The notes: generated by a model not told the origin, from the letters alone. A stretch of 64,000 nucleotides of DNA from Lebetimonas sp. JH292 (GCF_000523275.1 NZ_ATHQ01000001.1:1371289-1435288), one strand, 5' to 3'. Shown: positions 30,737 to 41,339, counted from the first letter of the stretch. Program-made: numbers and translations.

Positions 30737-31936
30737 ATGTATATTCCAAAACCTATATATGATCCTGATAAAGAAGGGCATTTTGACAAATTCGGAGGAA
30801 AATTCGTACCTGAAACATTAATGCCTGTTCTTGAAGAATTGGAAAATTTTTATAAAAGTGTGAGATTTGATAGAAATTTTTGGAAAGAAATGGATTATTA
30901 TTACAAAGAATATATCGGACGTCCCACAAATTTATATTATGCTGGGAATTTAAGTAAAGAGCTTAATGCAAAAATATATTTAAAAAGAGAAGATTTAAAC
31001 CATACAGGTGCGCATAAAATAAACAATACCATAGGTCAGGTGTTACTTGCAAAAAAAATGGGTAAAAAGAAAGTAATTGCAGAAACGGGTGCCGGTCAGC
31101 ACGGTGTTGCAACAGCAACTGCTGCGGCACTTTTCGGACTTGAATGTGATGTTTTTATGGGTGAAAAAGATGTAAAAAGACAGGAACTCAATGTTTTTAG
31201 AATGGAGCTTTTGGGTGCAAAAGTGCATCCTGTAAAAAGCGGCAGCAGAACATTAAAAGATGCTATGAATGAAGCAATCAGATATTGGGTAAGTAATGCA
31301 AGGGATACCTTTTATGTAATAGGAACTGTTGCGGGTCCCCATCCTTATCCTATGCTTGTTAGGGATTTTCAGGCTATAATAGGATATGAGGCAAAAGCTC
31401 AGATTTTGGCAAAGGAAAATTCCCTTCCCGATTATGTAATAGCATGTATAGGGGGAGGAAGCAACGCAATGGGTGTATTTTCGCATTTTTTAGAAGAAAA
31501 AAATGTTCAATGTATTGGAGTTGAAGCAGGGGGGCTTGGAATTGAAAGTGGAAAACATGGAGCTAGTTTAAACGCTGGAAGACCTGGAGTTTTACATGGC
31601 CAAATGAGTTATCTCCTTCAGGATGAGGAAGGACAGATTAAAGAAGCTTATTCCATTTCAGCCGGACTTGATTACCCGGGAATCGGGCCGGAACATGCAT
31701 TTCATTATGAAGCCGGAAGAATTAAATACGATTATATAACTGATAAAGAGGCTTTGGATGCTTTTGTATGGTTAAGTCAAAAAGAGGGAATTATTCCGGC
31801 GTTTGAGAGTTCTCATGCCGTAGCTTATTTAAAAAAATTAGAGAATATAAAAGATAAAATAGTCATTGTCAATCTTTCCGGCAGGGGAGATAAAGATATG
31901 ATGAGTGCAAAAAAAATTTTGAAATTTGAAATTTAA
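30737..31936 (+). CDS. trpB: Tryptophan synthase beta chain TrpB
   Basis: A 399-residue PLP enzyme. [15 protein letters not shown] holds the PLP lysine, and [17 protein letters not shown] and GRGDKD are family signatures. It makes tryptophan from indole and serine. No trpA lies next to it. Its stop overlaps the dedA start (TAATG). Confidence 0.96.
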   Translation: MYIPKPIYDPDKEGHFDKFGGKFVPETLMPVLEELENFYKSVRFDRNFWKEMDYYYKEYIGRPTNLYYAGNLSKELNAKIYLKREDLNHTGAHKINNTIGQVLLAKKMGKKKVIAETGAGQHGVATATAAALFGLECDVFMGEKDVKRQELNVFRMELLGAKVHPVKSGSRTLKDAMNEAIRYWVSNARDTFYVIGTVAGPHPYPMLVRDFQAIIGYEAKAQILAKENSLPDYVIACIGGGSNAMGVFSHFLEEKNVQCIGVEAGGLGIESGKHGASLNAGRPGVLHGQMSYLLQDEEGQIKEAYSISAGLDYPGIGPEHAFHYEAGRIKYDYITDKEALDAFVWLSQKEGIIPAFESSHAVAYLKKLENIKDKIVIVNLSGRGDKDMMSAKKILKFEI

Positions 31937-32571
31937 TGAAAAAATTTTTAATTTTAACACTGTTTATAAGTTTTATTTGGGCTTTTGATTTACATTCCAT
32001 AAAAGAATTTTTCAGTGAAGAGAATTTAATTTATCTTCTTAAACAATACGGATATATAATTTTATTTATTTGGTGTATATTTGAAGGTGAAACCGGACTT
32101 GTTATGGCAGGTGTTTTATCACATACAGGTGATATGAATCTGGAGCTTGCCATTATTGTCGCCACACTGGGGGGATTCAGTGGAGACCAGATATATTTTT
32201 ATCTCGGGAGATTTAACAGAAAATGGATTTTAAAAGAATTAACACAGCACAGAAAAAAATTTGCAAAAGCAAAACTGCTTCTTAAGAAATATGGTATATG
32301 GGTAGTTTTTATACAAAGATTTATTTATGGGATGAGAACGATTATTCCAATGACAATAGGTATTTTGAATTATGATGCAAAGAAATTTGCTTTGGTTAAT
32401 TTATTTAGTGCATTTGTCTGGGCTGGTGTTACAATAATCCCAAGTTATATATTCGGCGAGGAGATTTTGGCAATTTTAAAATTCTTGAAACATCATTGGT
32501 ATTTCGGTGTAACTTTTGTAATAATATTGTTTTCATTTCTTTGGTATTTAAATAAAAAAGAGGAGGATTAA
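31936..32571 (+). CDS. DedA family (SNARE-associated) membrane protein
   Basis: A 211-residue protein with an N-terminal hydrophobic segment and several membrane helices. GGFSGDQIYFYLGR and RFIYGMRTIIPMTIG match the DedA family, implicated in lipid scrambling (undecaprenyl or phospholipid) and membrane homeostasis. It is immediately followed by pepA. Confidence 0.88.
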   Translation: MKKFLILTLFISFIWAFDLHSIKEFFSEENLIYLLKQYGYIILFIWCIFEGETGLVMAGVLSHTGDMNLELAIIVATLGGFSGDQIYFYLGRFNRKWILKELTQHRKKFAKAKLLLKKYGIWVVFIQRFIYGMRTIIPMTIGILNYDAKKFALVNLFSAFVWAGVTIIPSYIFGEEILAILKFLKHHWYFGVTFVIILFSFLWYLNKKEED

Positions 32572-33936
32572 ATGGAATTTATTAAAGGAAAAGGTCAAGT
32601 TAAAGCAGAAATTATTATAAACGGAGCAAAAAAATTCGAAGAATACGGATTTAACGGAAAAGACGGCGAAGTTTTGGTTTTGGCTGAAAAAAAAAGAATT
32701 TATGTCGGGATTGAAAAAATCAATGCCGAAAATGTAAAAACAGCAAGTGCCCAAATTATAAAATCTCTTAAAAAATATAAATTTGAAAGTGTGGAAATTA
32801 TGCCTCCAAATACCAAAAAAGAAGAAATTTTAATTTCCTTTTTTGAAGGATTTATATTAGGCGATTATGAATTTGACAAATATAAAAGTGAAAAAGCCTC
32901 TCATCCGGTTAAAAAAATAGCGATTAATTCAAAAAGAGATTTTGATGAATTAATAAAAGAAGCAAAAATAAGAGCAAATACAATAAATTTTGTAAGAGAT
33001 GTCATCAATTCTGTTCCGGATGAAATAACACCGCCAAAACTTGCAGCAATTGCCGAAGATGTTGCAAAAGAAAACAGACTTGAATGTAAAATTTATGATG
33101 AAAATTATTTATATGAAAACGGATATCATGCTTTTTATGCCGTGGGAAAAGCAAGCTCAAATCCTCCAAGGCTTATTCATTTAACATATAAACCGAAAAA
33201 TCCTAAAAGAAAAATTGTATTAATCGGTAAGGGGTTATGTTATGACAGCGGGGGGTTAAGCTTAAAACCCGCCGATTATATGGTAACTATGAAAAGTGAT
33301 AAATCAGGTGCGGTTACAGTTCTTGGAATTATAAAAGCTGTAAGTGAGCTTAAACTCGATATAGAAGTTCATGTCATCTTGGGAGCGGCTGAAAATATGA
33401 TAGGCGGAAACGCTTATAAACCCGATGATGTATTAAGGGCAAAAAATGGAAAAACTATTGAAGTCAGAAATACAGATGCCGAGGGAAGACTTGTTTTGGC
33501 TGACTGTCTGTGTTACGCTGATGAAGAAATTAAAGAATATGATGAAATTTATGATTTTGCCACTCTTACAGGAGCTTGTGTCGTAGGCCTTGGAGATTAT
33601 ACAGCCGGTGCAATGGGCTTTAATAAAGAAAAAATAGAAAATATTATTAAAAATGCGCAATTGGCTGGTGAACATTTTGCATATCTTCCGTTTAATAAAT
33701 ATTTGCCAAAACTGTTAAAGAGCAATATTGCCGATATCTGTAACATTGCTTCAAGCAGATACGGCGGTGCGCTTACTGCTGGAGTGTTTTTGAGTGAGTT
33801 TGTAAAAAATAAAGACAAATGGACTCATTTGGATATTGCCGGACCAGCATTTGTAGAAAAAGAGTGGGGATTTAATCCCCACGGTGCAAGCGGATTCGGG
33901 GTTGATACGTTTATAAACTACTTAAAATCTCTTTGA
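32572..33936 (+). CDS. pepA: Leucyl aminopeptidase PepA
   Basis: A 454-residue M17 peptidase. The metal-binding GKGLCYDSGGLSLKP and NTDAEGRLVLADCL signatures are intact; the N-terminal domain is divergent as usual. It removes N-terminal residues from peptides in the cytoplasm. It starts right after the dedA stop. Confidence 0.94.
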   Translation: MEFIKGKGQVKAEIIINGAKKFEEYGFNGKDGEVLVLAEKKRIYVGIEKINAENVKTASAQIIKSLKKYKFESVEIMPPNTKKEEILISFFEGFILGDYEFDKYKSEKASHPVKKIAINSKRDFDELIKEAKIRANTINFVRDVINSVPDEITPPKLAAIAEDVAKENRLECKIYDENYLYENGYHAFYAVGKASSNPPRLIHLTYKPKNPKRKIVLIGKGLCYDSGGLSLKPADYMVTMKSDKSGAVTVLGIIKAVSELKLDIEVHVILGAAENMIGGNAYKPDDVLRAKNGKTIEVRNTDAEGRLVLADCLCYADEEIKEYDEIYDFATLTGACVVGLGDYTAGAMGFNKEKIENIIKNAQLAGEHFAYLPFNKYLPKLLKSNIADICNIASSRYGGALTAGVFLSEFVKNKDKWTHLDIAGPAFVEKEWGFNPHGASGFGVDTFINYLKSL

Positions 33937-33980
33937 TTCTCCTTCTTATTTTCCCAAAATAAAAAATAATTAAAATAAGA

Positions 33981-33986
33981 TATAAT
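33981..33986 (+). promoter_or_regulatory. Probable -10 box of ychF
   Basis: TATAAT lies 28 bases before the ychF ATG in the 77-base gap after pepA, followed by an AAGGAG ribosome site at 33999-34004. Confidence 0.5.
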
Positions 33987-34013
33987 TTCATAAAAACTAA
34001 GGAGAAAATATAT

Positions 34014-35108
34014 ATGAAAGTTGGAATTGTCGGACTGCCTAATGTTGGAAAATCCACCACGTTTAATGCACTTACAAAAACACAAAATGCTGAAGCTCAA
34101 AATTATCCGTTTTGTACAATAGAACCTAATAAAGCTATAGTTCCTGTACCGGATGAAAGAGTTGACGAGCTTGCCAAAATAGTAAATCCAAATAGAATTC
34201 AATATTCAACCATAGAATTTGTAGATATTGCGGGACTTGTCAAAGGTGCAAGTAAAGGTGAGGGTCTTGGAAACCAGTTTCTGGCAAACATTCGTGAGAC
34301 AGATATAATTTTGCATATGGTCAGATGTTTTGAAAATCCTAATGTTATTCATGTGGAAAACAGCGTAGATCCCATAAGGGATGTGGAAATAATAGAACAG
34401 GAACTTTTATATGCCGATATTCAGACTCTTGAAAGAAGGATAGAAAGACTACAAAAACAGGCAAAAGGAAGCAAAGAAGCTAAAGCCCAGCTTGAGTTAG
34501 CCGAGGAGCTTATGGAATGGCTGGCTGAGGGAAATCCGGTCAGTACTTTTCCAAAAAAAGATGAAGATGCTTTTAAAATACTTGAAAGAGAACTCAGTTT
34601 TTTAACAAATAAAGAAATATTTTACGGAGCAAATGTTGATGAAGAGGGATTGGCTGAGGACAATGAATATGTAAAAGCTCTAAAAGAATATGCAAATAAA
34701 AACAACAGGGAAGTAATAAAACTATGTGCGAAAATAGAAGAAGAAATGGTCGGAATGAGCGATGAGGAAAGAAAAGAATTTTTAGAGAGTATGGGGGCAA
34801 GCGAAAGCGGACTTGATCAGATTATCAAAAAAGCGTATGAAAAACTAAATTTGATAAGTTATTTTACGGCAGGAAAAATTGAAGTTAGAAGCTGGACGAT
34901 TAAAAAAGGTACAAAAGCCCCTCAGGCGGCCGGAGTAATACACACAGATTTTGAAAAAGGATTTATCAGGGCCGAAGTTATAAGTTATGAGGATTTTATA
35001 AAATATAATGGCGAACAGGGTGCAAAAGAAGCCGGCGTTATGAGGCTGGAAGGAAAAGAATATATTGTAAAAGACGGTGATGTAATGCATTTTAGGTTTA
35101 ATGTATGA
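34014..35108 (+). CDS. ychF: Redox-regulated ATPase YchF
   Basis: A 364-residue Obg-family P-loop protein: [14 protein letters not shown] (G1), [10 protein letters not shown] (G3), a coiled-coil middle and a C-terminal TGS-like domain. YchF preferentially hydrolyses ATP and associates with ribosomes. It overlaps the next gene by 4 bases. Confidence 0.95.
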   Translation: MKVGIVGLPNVGKSTTFNALTKTQNAEAQNYPFCTIEPNKAIVPVPDERVDELAKIVNPNRIQYSTIEFVDIAGLVKGASKGEGLGNQFLANIRETDIILHMVRCFENPNVIHVENSVDPIRDVEIIEQELLYADIQTLERRIERLQKQAKGSKEAKAQLELAEELMEWLAEGNPVSTFPKKDEDAFKILERELSFLTNKEIFYGANVDEEGLAEDNEYVKALKEYANKNNREVIKLCAKIEEEMVGMSDEERKEFLESMGASESGLDQIIKKAYEKLNLISYFTAGKIEVRSWTIKKGTKAPQAAGVIHTDFEKGFIRAEVISYEDFIKYNGEQGAKEAGVMRLEGKEYIVKDGDVMHFRFNV

Positions 35109-36277
35109 AAGTAGAAATAACTAAAGAGGCTTTCCAAAAATTAAAAAAAAGATTTCCATGGGTTTATAAAAACGAACTGATAAATATTCCCGATTGCGAC
35201 AAAGGAAGTGTTGTCGATTTGATTTATAACGGAGAATATGTGGCAACTGCTTTTATAAACCCTTTAAGTAAGATCAGTGCAAGGGTTATAAGTTTTGAAA
35301 AAACACAAATTGAGAGGAAATTTTTTTATGAAAGAATTAAAAAAGCTTTAAAAAACAGGGGTGCCGATTTAAATAGTAAAAATATTATGTTAAGTTTGGA
35401 GAAAAAATTTTATTCTAATTCTCTTAGACTTATACACTCAGAAGCGGATTTTCTACCGGGACTTATCGTAGACAAATACGGAGATAATCTTGTTGTTTCT
35501 TTTACAACTGCCGGAATGGATAATTTTAAGGGCGTTATTATTGAAATTTTAATAGATTTGTTAAATCCAAAAGGCATATATGAAAAAGGTGATAAAATAA
35601 GGCAAAAAGAGGGATTAGAAATTATAAATGAAACTCTTTTTGGAAATGTGGATGATGAATTTTTGATAATTGAAAATGATAAAAAATTTTTAACCAATTT
35701 AAAAGAAGGTCAAAAAACAGGGTTTTTTCTTGATCAGAGAAAAAACAGAAAAATTGTAGGTGAATATGGTAATAAAAAGATATTAGATTTGTTTGCAAAC
35801 GCAGGAGGATTTGGAATATATGCAAATGCCCATTTTACTAAATTTGTAGAAATTTCTGCTTTAGCCTGTTCTCAGATAGAAAAAAACTGCGAATTAAATA
35901 ATATTAACAATTATGAAATAATAAAAGCCGATGTATTTAAATTTTTGGAAAATGAAAAAGAGAAATATGATTTAATAATAATTGATCCTCCGGCATTTGC
36001 AAAAAATAAAAAAGCTAAAAGAGGTGCGCTTAAAGGATGGAAATATTTAATTGTAAATTCGCTTAATATTCTTGAAAATAATGGATATTTGGCACTTTTT
36101 AGCTGTTCTAATGCCATTAATTCAAGAGACTTGTTGGATTTGGCGTTAAGTAGTAGTATAATAAACAAATGCAATTTGGAAGTTATTGAATTTCTTAAAC
36201 AGGATGTTGACCATCCGTATATTTTGAATATTCCAAATTCGCTTTATTTAACAGGAGTACTCTTAAGGAGGGTATAA
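35105..36277 (+). CDS. Class I SAM-dependent rRNA methyltransferase (RlmI-like)
   Basis: A 390-residue protein with an N-terminal PUA-like domain and a C-terminal methyltransferase domain. LDLFANAGGFGIYA is the SAM-binding loop and DPPAFAKNK is the catalytic motif of the RlmI/YccW family, which makes 5-methylcytosine in 23S rRNA. The exact target is inferred from family membership. The sixA start overlaps its stop. Confidence 0.85.
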   Translation: MKVEITKEAFQKLKKRFPWVYKNELINIPDCDKGSVVDLIYNGEYVATAFINPLSKISARVISFEKTQIERKFFYERIKKALKNRGADLNSKNIMLSLEKKFYSNSLRLIHSEADFLPGLIVDKYGDNLVVSFTTAGMDNFKGVIIEILIDLLNPKGIYEKGDKIRQKEGLEIINETLFGNVDDEFLIIENDKKFLTNLKEGQKTGFFLDQRKNRKIVGEYGNKKILDLFANAGGFGIYANAHFTKFVEISALACSQIEKNCELNNINNYEIIKADVFKFLENEKEKYDLIIIDPPAFAKNKKAKRGALKGWKYLIVNSLNILENNGYLALFSCSNAINSRDLLDLALSSSIINKCNLEVIEFLKQDVDHPYILNIPNSLYLTGVLLRRV

Positions 36278-36525
36278 TGAAAAAATTTTTATTTATCAGA
36301 CATTCTTTGGCGATGGAAAAGTATGAGTTTAGAGGACATGACTTTGACAGGCCGCTGATAGAAAAAGGAAAAATCAGGGCAAAAGAATTTTTTAAGGCCG
36401 TTAAAAACATTTATCCTGTAATAAATTTTATAATTACTTCAAAAGCAACACGTGCAAAAGAAACTGCCGAAATTTTAAAAGAATTTTATCCTAATGCTGA
36501 ATTTAGAAGCGGTAAATTTGAATGA
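36277..36525 (+). pseudogene. sixA: SixA-type phosphohistidine phosphatase, C-terminus deleted
   Basis: The 82 residues carry the N-terminal half of a SixA histidine phosphatase (LFIRHSLAMEKYEF with the catalytic His, TSKATRAKETAEIL). Family members have about 150 residues, and the second catalytic His is missing. The frame runs straight into a ubiD sequence, so a deletion has removed the back of this gene and the front of ubiD. Confidence 0.78.
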
Positions 36526-37927
36526 TTTGCCGATTTTAAAAACCTGGCCTCTTGACGGCGGTAAATTTATAACAATGGGACAGGTTTATACAAAAAGTAT
36601 TGACGGAGAGAGCAGAAATGTCGGAATGTACAGACTTCAGATATATGATAATAAAAGACTTGGACTTCACTGGCAGATTCATAAAGACAGTGCACATCTG
36701 TTTTGGGAATATAAAAAAGCGGGGCTTAAAATGCCTGTAAGTATTGCAATAGGGGGAGACCCTCTTTATACATGGTGTGCAACGGCCCCAATGCCGCCCG
36801 GGATATTTGAACTTATGCTTTATGGATTTATAAGAAGAGAAAATCCAAAACTTGTAAAATGCATAAGCAATGATTTGGAAGTGCCCTCAGATGCGGATAT
36901 AGTGATTGAAGGATGGTGTAATCCGAATGAAATAGAAATTGAAGGGATGTTCGGAGACCATACCGGGTATTATACGCTTAAAAAGCCTTTTCCTGTTATG
37001 AATGTAGAGGTTATTACTACAAAAAAAGAACCTGTATATTATGCAACGGTTGTGGGCAAACCCCCTTTGGAAGACAAATATATGGGGTATGCAACCGAGA
37101 GGATTTTTCTGCCTCTTATAAAAACTACGGCTCCGGATTTAATTGATTATGCAATGCCTGAAAACGGAGTTTTTCATAATCTGATTTTGGCAAAAATTGC
37201 TCCAAGATACCCGGGACATTCTCTTCAAATAATGCACTCTTTATGGGGAACGGGACAGATGAGCTTTGTAAAACATGCTGTTTTTGTTGGGGATGATGCA
37301 CCGGCCCTTAGGGATTATAAAAATTTAACAAGATATATTTTAAATAATTTTGATAAAGAAAAAATTTTAATTTCAAAAGGAATAGTTGATGAGCTTGATC
37401 ATTCAAGCATTGAAGAACTGGTCGGCGGAAAACTTGGAATAGACGCAACTAAAAGTGAAAAATTAAAAGTGAAAAATGAAAAATTGAATATTTTAAGCGA
37501 TGAAGAATTGTTAAAAAAATTAAAAGAAATTGAACCATTAATTGAAGGAGTAAAGCAGTATTTTACCGATACGAAAAATCCAATATGCGTAATTAAATAT
37601 AAAAAAGAAAAAAAAGCCCGTGATATTTTTGAGAATATTAAAGCTTTAAAAAATAATATAAGAATAGTTGTTTTTATAAATACTAATGAGACAAATAACC
37701 CTTATATGCTTGTGTGGAGAGTAACAAACAATATTGACGCTTTGCGTGATGTCTGGATAGATGAAATAATAGGAATTGACGGGACAAATAAAAATAAGCT
37801 TGACGGATTTAAGCGTGAATGGCCGCCAGATGTTGATGTGGAACAAAAAGTTATAGAAAAGTTACAAAAATTAGGATTGATTGAGGGAATTAGTGAAGAA
37901 GAACTCAGAAAATACCAGATAATATAA
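36494..37927 (+). pseudogene. ubiD: UbiD family decarboxylase lacking its N-terminus
   Basis: The frame from about 36505 encodes LPILKTWPLDGGKFIT and continues as a typical prenylated-FMN-dependent decarboxylase (GGDPLYTWCATAP, GMFGDHTGYYT, GKPPLEDKYMG, HAVFVGDD) to its end. About 100-170 N-terminal residues are missing at the junction with sixA. Family members act in quinone synthesis; in a futalosine organism it may decarboxylate the naphthoate intermediate. At 37450-37497 an A-rich repeat is inserted in frame and encodes SEKLKVKNEKLN. Confidence 0.85.
37450..37497. repeat. A-rich repeat inserted in frame in ubiD
   Basis: The tract reads AAAAGTGAAAAATTAAAAG followed by a near copy. It resembles the AATGGAAA/AGTGAAAA intergenic repeats at 7236 and 17700. 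The encoded Lys/Glu/Asn stretch interrupts the conserved C-terminal part of UbiD. Confidence 0.6.
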
Positions 37928-37936
37928 AGGCAGAAG

Positions 37937-38308
37937 ATGAATTTCAAAGAGATTTTTTTATTTAAAAATTTAGATGATAAAGATATTAATGAAATTAAGA
38001 ATTTTATTATTGTAAAAAACCTTAAAAAAGAAGATATAGTTTTTTATGAAAAAGAAGAACCTCATTATTTACATCTTTTAATAGAAGGAATTGCAAGAGT
38101 ATATAAGGTTGACAATAAAGGAAACGAACTTATTATTCATAAGTTTTTTGCACCTTCACTTATAGCGGAACTTGCAAATTTTGAAAAAATGCCTTATCCG
38201 GCAAACTGTGCAATGGAAAGTGACGGAATTATATTAAAAATAGAATTTGAAAAATTTAAAAAATTTTTAAAAAAAGGAGATGTCTTGGTAAAAAAGGGAC
38301 TGTTATAA
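37937..38308 (+). pseudogene. CRP/FNR-family regulator truncated by IS256 insertion
   Basis: The 123 residues cover a cyclic-nucleotide-binding-like sensor domain (LFKNLDDKDINEIKNF, YLHLLIEGIARVYKVDNKGNELI). The frame enters the IS element at 38296 and stops within it, so the dimerisation helix and HTH domain are missing. No C-terminal remainder is found on the other side of either IS copy, so the insertion was followed by a rearrangement. The full gene would be about 210 residues. Confidence 0.82.
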
Positions 38309-39601
38309 ATTCCGTGTCAGTCAAGGTAAAATACTAAAAATGAAAGGACTGACATGGAGAAATTTAATTTTGACAAAGCAGTAAAAGATTTATTAGCAGG
38401 TAAAAAGATAGGTGGGAAAGATGGAGTATTAGCTCCATTAATTAAAGAATTGGTAGAAGCTGCACTTGAAGCAGAAATAGAATCTCATATTGCAGATGAA
38501 GTTTTAGAAGGTAAAAGAAATAGAAGAAACGGTTATAACAAGAAAACAGTTAAATCAACATCTGGAGAATTTGAATTAGCTACTCCAAGAGATAGAGAGG
38601 GTAGATTTGAGCCTCAAATAATAAAAAAACATCAAACAACGATAAGTGATGAAATAGAAGAGAAGATATTATCATTATATGCACTTGGAATGAGCTACAA
38701 AGATATAAAATCACATATTGAAGAGCTTTATCAAATTTCTATTTCATCCTCTACAATAAATACAATAACAGATAAAATCATACCAAAAATCAAAGAGTGG
38801 CAATCAAGACCTTTAGAGAATATATATCCATTTGTATTTATGGATGCAATTCATTATAAAATTAAAGAAGATGGGAAATATGTAAATAAAGCGGTTTATA
38901 CTATATTGGGAATTAATATAAGAGGAAAAAAAGAAATTTTAGGACTTTATTTAAGTGAAAGTGAAGGAGCAAATTTCTGGCTTCAAGTTTTAACAGATTT
39001 AAACAACAGAGGAGTAAAAGATATACTTATTGCAAGTGTTGACGGATTAAAAGGATTTCCGGAAGCCATTAATTCAATATTTCCAAAAACAGAGGTTCAG
39101 TTATGTATAATTCATCAGGTTAGGAATTCATTAAAATATGTAGCTTCTAAAGATAAAAAAGAGTTTATGAAAGATTTAAAAAAAGTATATCAGGCAATAT
39201 CCAAAGAACAGGCTGAAACTGAACTTGACAATATTGAAGAAAAATGGGGAGATAAATATCCTATAGTCATTAAATCCTGGAGAAACAAGTGGAATAATTT
39301 ATCTAATTATTTTAAATATCCAAAACCTATAAGAAAAGTAATTTATACAACCAATATTATTGAATCGGTTCATAGACAATTCAGAAAACTTACTAAAACT
39401 AAAGGCGCTTTTCCAAATGAAAACAGCTTACTGAAATTACTCTATATGGGTATACAAAATGCAGAGAAAAAATGGACTATGCCTATTAAAAACTGGAATC
39501 TTACACTCTCTCAACTGGCAATTTTCTTTGAGGGAAGACTGGATGATGCTTTAAAGTTATGATATAATCTCTTCAGTTGACACGGAATTTTGAACGGTCT
39601 C
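38296..39601 (+). mobile_element. IS256-family insertion sequence, intact copy
   Basis: About 1306 bp bounded by imperfect inverted repeats of about 24 bp: left GGGACTGTTATAAATTCCG (38296 on) and right end, on the minus strand, GAGACCGTTCAAAATTCCG (39601 back). One transposase gene fills the element. No matching target duplication is visible on the two flanks, and another fragment of an element of this type follows within 11 bases. Confidence 0.9.
38354..39562 (+). CDS. IS256-family (mutator-type) transposase
   Basis: A 402-residue DDE transposase. The N-terminal region has RNGYNKKTVKS and TPRDREGRF, the catalytic region begins FVFMDAIHYKIKEDG, the second Asp is in SVDGLKGFPEAI, and the C-terminus carries YTTNIIESVHRQFRK, all diagnostic of the family. 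It moves the element by a copy-out mechanism via a circular intermediate. An AAAGGAC site precedes the ATG. Confidence 0.95.
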   Translation: MEKFNFDKAVKDLLAGKKIGGKDGVLAPLIKELVEAALEAEIESHIADEVLEGKRNRRNGYNKKTVKSTSGEFELATPRDREGRFEPQIIKKHQTTISDEIEEKILSLYALGMSYKDIKSHIEELYQISISSSTINTITDKIIPKIKEWQSRPLENIYPFVFMDAIHYKIKEDGKYVNKAVYTILGINIRGKKEILGLYLSESEGANFWLQVLTDLNNRGVKDILIASVDGLKGFPEAINSIFPKTEVQLCIIHQVRNSLKYVASKDKKEFMKDLKKVYQAISKEQAETELDNIEEKWGDKYPIVIKSWRNKWNNLSNYFKYPKPIRKVIYTTNIIESVHRQFRKLTKTKGAFPNENSLLKLLYMGIQNAEKKWTMPIKNWNLTLSQLAIFFEGRLDDALKL

Positions 39602-39608
39602 TTAAAGA

Positions 39609-39718
39609 ATAGGAGTTTTACTTTATCTCAACTTGCAATTTTCTTTGAAGGAAGATTAGATGATGCTTTAAACTTATGATATAATCTCCTCAGCTGACAC
39701 GGAATTATGAACGGTCTC
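39609..39718 (+). mobile_element. 3' end fragment of a related IS256-type element
   Basis: The end of the transposase gene (FTLSQLAIFFEGRLDDALNL) and the right inverted repeat are repeated with small differences (for example GCTGACACGGAATTATGAA instead of the intact end). It represents a second, slightly diverged IS copy reduced to its last 110 bp. Confidence 0.85.
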
Positions 39719-39737
39719 GAATTATAAGATTTATGGC

Positions 39738-39932
39738 CTAAAAACTGTTTTGGTTTAAAGAAGAAGTTAAAATTTCAAAGCCTCTTTGGGCATGAAGTTC
39801 AAGATATTTTTCTAATTCTTTTTCATTTTTAAATTCAATATTATCATTATTAGCTACCATTAAAGCAATAATATCTGTATAAAGTTTTGCAATTTTTGGG
39901 ATACTTTCTTCTATGAATTTTGTTGTTCGCAT
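39738..39932 (-). CDS. Small unknown protein downstream of dndD remnant
   Basis: A 64-residue frame starting MRTTKFIEESIPKIAKLY, mostly helical, not recognised. Its start overlaps the end of the dndD remnant, so it would be the next gene of the dnd operon. It does not resemble DndE, which usually occupies this place. Confidence 0.4.
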   Translation of the reverse strand: MRTTKFIEESIPKIAKLYTDIIALMVANNDNIEFKNEKELEKYLELHAQRGFEILTSSLNQNSF

Positions 39933-40650
39933 TTTTTAACCTTTGGTAATGTAGGAGTTAAGCAATATCTATCTGAAATATGCTTATTTAAAAGTTCAAA
40001 TTCTTCAGCCCTAAGTTCACTAGGAGTAGGAAGCATTATTACCTGAGCATTAGGATAAAATTGGAATATGTTTTCCTAAATATTCACTTACTCCCCAAAT
40101 TAAAGAAGTGGCAATAATTTGTTTTTGCCCAGAAGATGCTGAGAGGACTTAAATTAATGTCAGATTTTATATTCTTTAAGCAATTCAAAATTTTTTTGAT
40201 TTAAGAGATAATTTTATTTCTTTTAATACATTTATACTGTCATTTACGGTATTTATTTTTTCTTGGATTAATCTATTTTTGAACTCTATTTTAGTCTCTT
40301 TTTCTTTTTATATTAATAATTTTAGAAAGTTCTTCTCATAATATTTCATATCTAAGTAGGACTTAAAAGCAAATTAATTTTTCAAATTCTTTTAAAGCTT
40401 TCTTTTTCGTTTTCTATATTTTTTTAATAAAATTTTTAAAGTCATATATATCAAGTTTTAATACCGATTCAAGCATTTCTTTCAATTCTTTATTTTCAAA
40501 ATTTGAGAGTTCTTGAATTTTTTCTCCATCAAAGAAAAAGAACTTATTCAAACTTTTAGGAAAATAACTTGTTTCAATTTCAATTTTAGCATGGTGTTTA
40601 TTTTTAGTAATTAATCCTTCAAAATTTTCATTTCTATTCTTAATTAACAT
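39925..40650 (-). pseudogene. dndD: DndD (DNA phosphorothioation ATPase) remnant
   Basis: Pieces in changing frames: ATG at 40650 (MLIKN, overlapping the dndC stop), then FPKSLNKFFFFDGEKIQEL, the typical DndD segment, and near 40150-39945 the end (SGQKQIIATSLIWGVSEYLG, then PNAQVIMLPTPSELRAEEF). The Walker A region that should follow the first residues is deleted, as is most of the coiled coil and the signature around the Walker B loop. DndD is an SMC/RecN-like ATPase of the DndCDE modification complex. Confidence 0.75.
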
Positions 40651-41339
40651 CTATTTTACCTTTAGCAAAGCTTGTTATTACTTCATCTAAATGTTTATAT
40701 ATATTTTTTCTAATTAATCCTTTTGCGTTATATTCATTTAAAAAGTCTCCATCGTTTTCCCATTCATGCTGTATTTGAATTATTTCTTCATCCAAAATTA
40801 GTTTTTTCCCTTTTAATTTATTTTTTAATTGATTTTATCAAACAACTTATGCCTGAAAATATTCTACTGTACATACCCAACATCCAAATCTTGTCTTGCC
40901 ACAGCTTGGGTCTTGTGGATTTAAAGCTATTAGAAGATAAAAAAACACTATTGTGTTTAGTAAAACCTATGAAATTTAATTCTCTTTTTTCTATATTTGA
41001 TTCAGCCTTCCTAACTCCAAGAAGCATTACAATAGATTTATATTTATGTGCTAAAGAAGTTAAATATTTTGTTGCTGGTTTTATTTTTAGTCTTTCTGTA
41101 CACCATCTAAATGAGGCATTTGGTGCTGGATATCTAATTTCAGGTTTTTATATTTCTGTAATAATTGGCATTTCCAGCAACTATAAATACTTTTTTTCTT
41201 TTTTCAGAAGGTAACTCAAGAAGCATTTCTATTGTAAGATGCAATACTGTAGTAGAACAACCCATGGACGTGAATCTTTTAAGAATTCTTCTTTCATTAT
41301 TTTTTTTGTTTTTTTTATTAAATTATCTAAAAAAAGCAT
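40640..41339 (-). pseudogene. dndC: DndC (phosphorothioation sulfurtransferase) remnant
   Basis: Frame pieces from ATG 41339: MKEEFLKDSRPWVV, then (shifted) STTVLHLTIEMLLELPSEKR, then PAPNASFRWCTERLKIKP and MLLGVRKAES, then CGKTRFGCWVCTVE carrying cluster cysteines of DndC, then a C-terminal piece ending KGKIDVN. Between WVV and STT the PP-loop (SGGKD-type) is missing, about 20 bases at 41258-41262. A further deletion separates KRELN from the Cys motif. DndC is a PAPS-reductase-like protein that inserts sulfur into DNA. Confidence 0.82.
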
